A DNA stretch of 64,000 nucleotides from Bacteroidota bacterium (GTDB lineage: Bacteria; Bacteroidota; Bacteroidia; Bacteroidales; F082): contig JAJRQZ010000066.1 in NCBI GenBank assembly GCA_024279935.1, forward strand, positions 21,667-85,666, written 5' to 3'. This document shows positions 63,928 through 64,000 of the stretch, piece by piece. Under the pieces are notes generated by a model. The model made no database searches, was not told where the DNA came from, and saw only the letters and a list, made by a program, of their open reading frames with translations. Numbering within the stretch: the first letter of the stretch is position 1; the number at the start of each line of letters is the position of its first letter. The translations under genes were made by a program, and so were the position numbers.

Positions 63928-64000
63928 CTACATCTTCATGACATCCTCTATTTTAATATTAAACAACTTTACGATTTCACCCTGAATGGCATTTAGTTCC
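63928..64000 (-). CDS. C-terminal end of an unidentified protein (partial)
   Basis: A minus-strand frame enters from the right edge and reads ELNAIQGEIVKLFNIKIED before stopping at 63928. 23 codons seen. Too short for a family call; the tail could be from an HTH or nucleotidyltransferase-type protein. It faces the hsdR remnant. Confidence 0.4.
   Translation of the reverse strand, partial: ELNAIQGEIVKLFNIKIEDVMKM

Noticed and set aside
1..64000. CRISPR arrays, tRNA or rRNA genes
   Set aside because: No regularly spaced repeats with unique spacers, no tRNA T-loop/acceptor pattern and no rRNA-like stretch were seen by eye; short tRNAs could still be missed.

Overview
The window is a chromosomal segment of a Bacteroidota bacterium, most likely class Bacteroidia. 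The evidence is lineage-typical gene content: a rho gene with a long Lys/Glu/Pro-rich N-terminal insert beside a DUF4293 gene, rpmG-DUF4295-ftsY, DUF1573 and DUF3078 proteins, a LepB with a DUF5684-like N-terminus, and a propeller/Y_Y_Y sensor kinase. Promoters are of the Bacteroidota type (TAnnTTTG at -7). No rRNA, tRNA or CRISPR array was seen.

Layout. 1-5.9 kb: an envelope cluster with a partial secreted protein on the minus strand, then a zinc-ribbon protein, a CsgG-like protein, an LPP20-like protein, a small membrane protein and a lipoprotein. 5.9-6.1 kb: a 177-bp MITE-like element with perfect 15-bp terminal inverted repeats and an 8-bp target duplication. 6.1-10 kb: aroK and a split transketolase whose two subunit genes are separated by a secreted von Willebrand A gene. 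10.2-18 kb: a NagZ-like GH3/beta-lactamase fusion, a membrane protein, a rhomboid protease and a large periplasmic-sensing histidine kinase. 18-29 kb: a degenerate DHH-like protein, lepB, ftsK, a LolA-like carrier, DUF423, a vitamin-uptake operon (YkoF-like, PnuC, NadR-like kinase) ending in a glycosyltransferase, a universal stress protein and a DUF1573 protein. 29-36.8 kb: rho, DUF4293, phosphodiesterase, DUF3078, TonB, rmuC, rlmB, rplS. 36.8-37.3 kb: the only long gene-free stretch, with a 12-bp tandem repeat and an inverted-repeat pair. 37.3-52 kb: a LolC/E-like permease, NamZ-like muramidase, cation antiporter, an orphan hypA, aminotransferase, DUF1573, an Rrf2 regulator, a metal exporter, cysH, MATE, PadR-PspC, ftcD, marC and rpmG-DUF4295. 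52-55.5 kb: ftsY, then a methyltransferase/class I isoprenoid-synthase gene pair and csaA. 55.5-60.1 kb: an aerobic tyrosine-degradation operon (hmgA, hppD, fah, flavin reductase) in which fah is frameshifted in an A7 run. 60.2-64 kb: a decaying accessory region with a MORN-repeat pseudogene, a second copy of the 177-bp element, a truncated IS3-family element, an intact fic gene and an hsdR pseudogene.

How it fits together: most of the window is housekeeping and cell-envelope biology (protein export, lipoprotein handling, peptidoglycan recycling). The organism can use oxygen, since HppD and HmgA are dioxygenases. The best candidate for an undescribed system is the translationally coupled methyltransferase plus class I isoprenoid synthase at 53.3-55.1 kb. 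The most informative genome-dynamics signal is the pair of 177-bp elements. One has a clean target duplication; the other is fused to a truncated IS3 remnant without a duplication.
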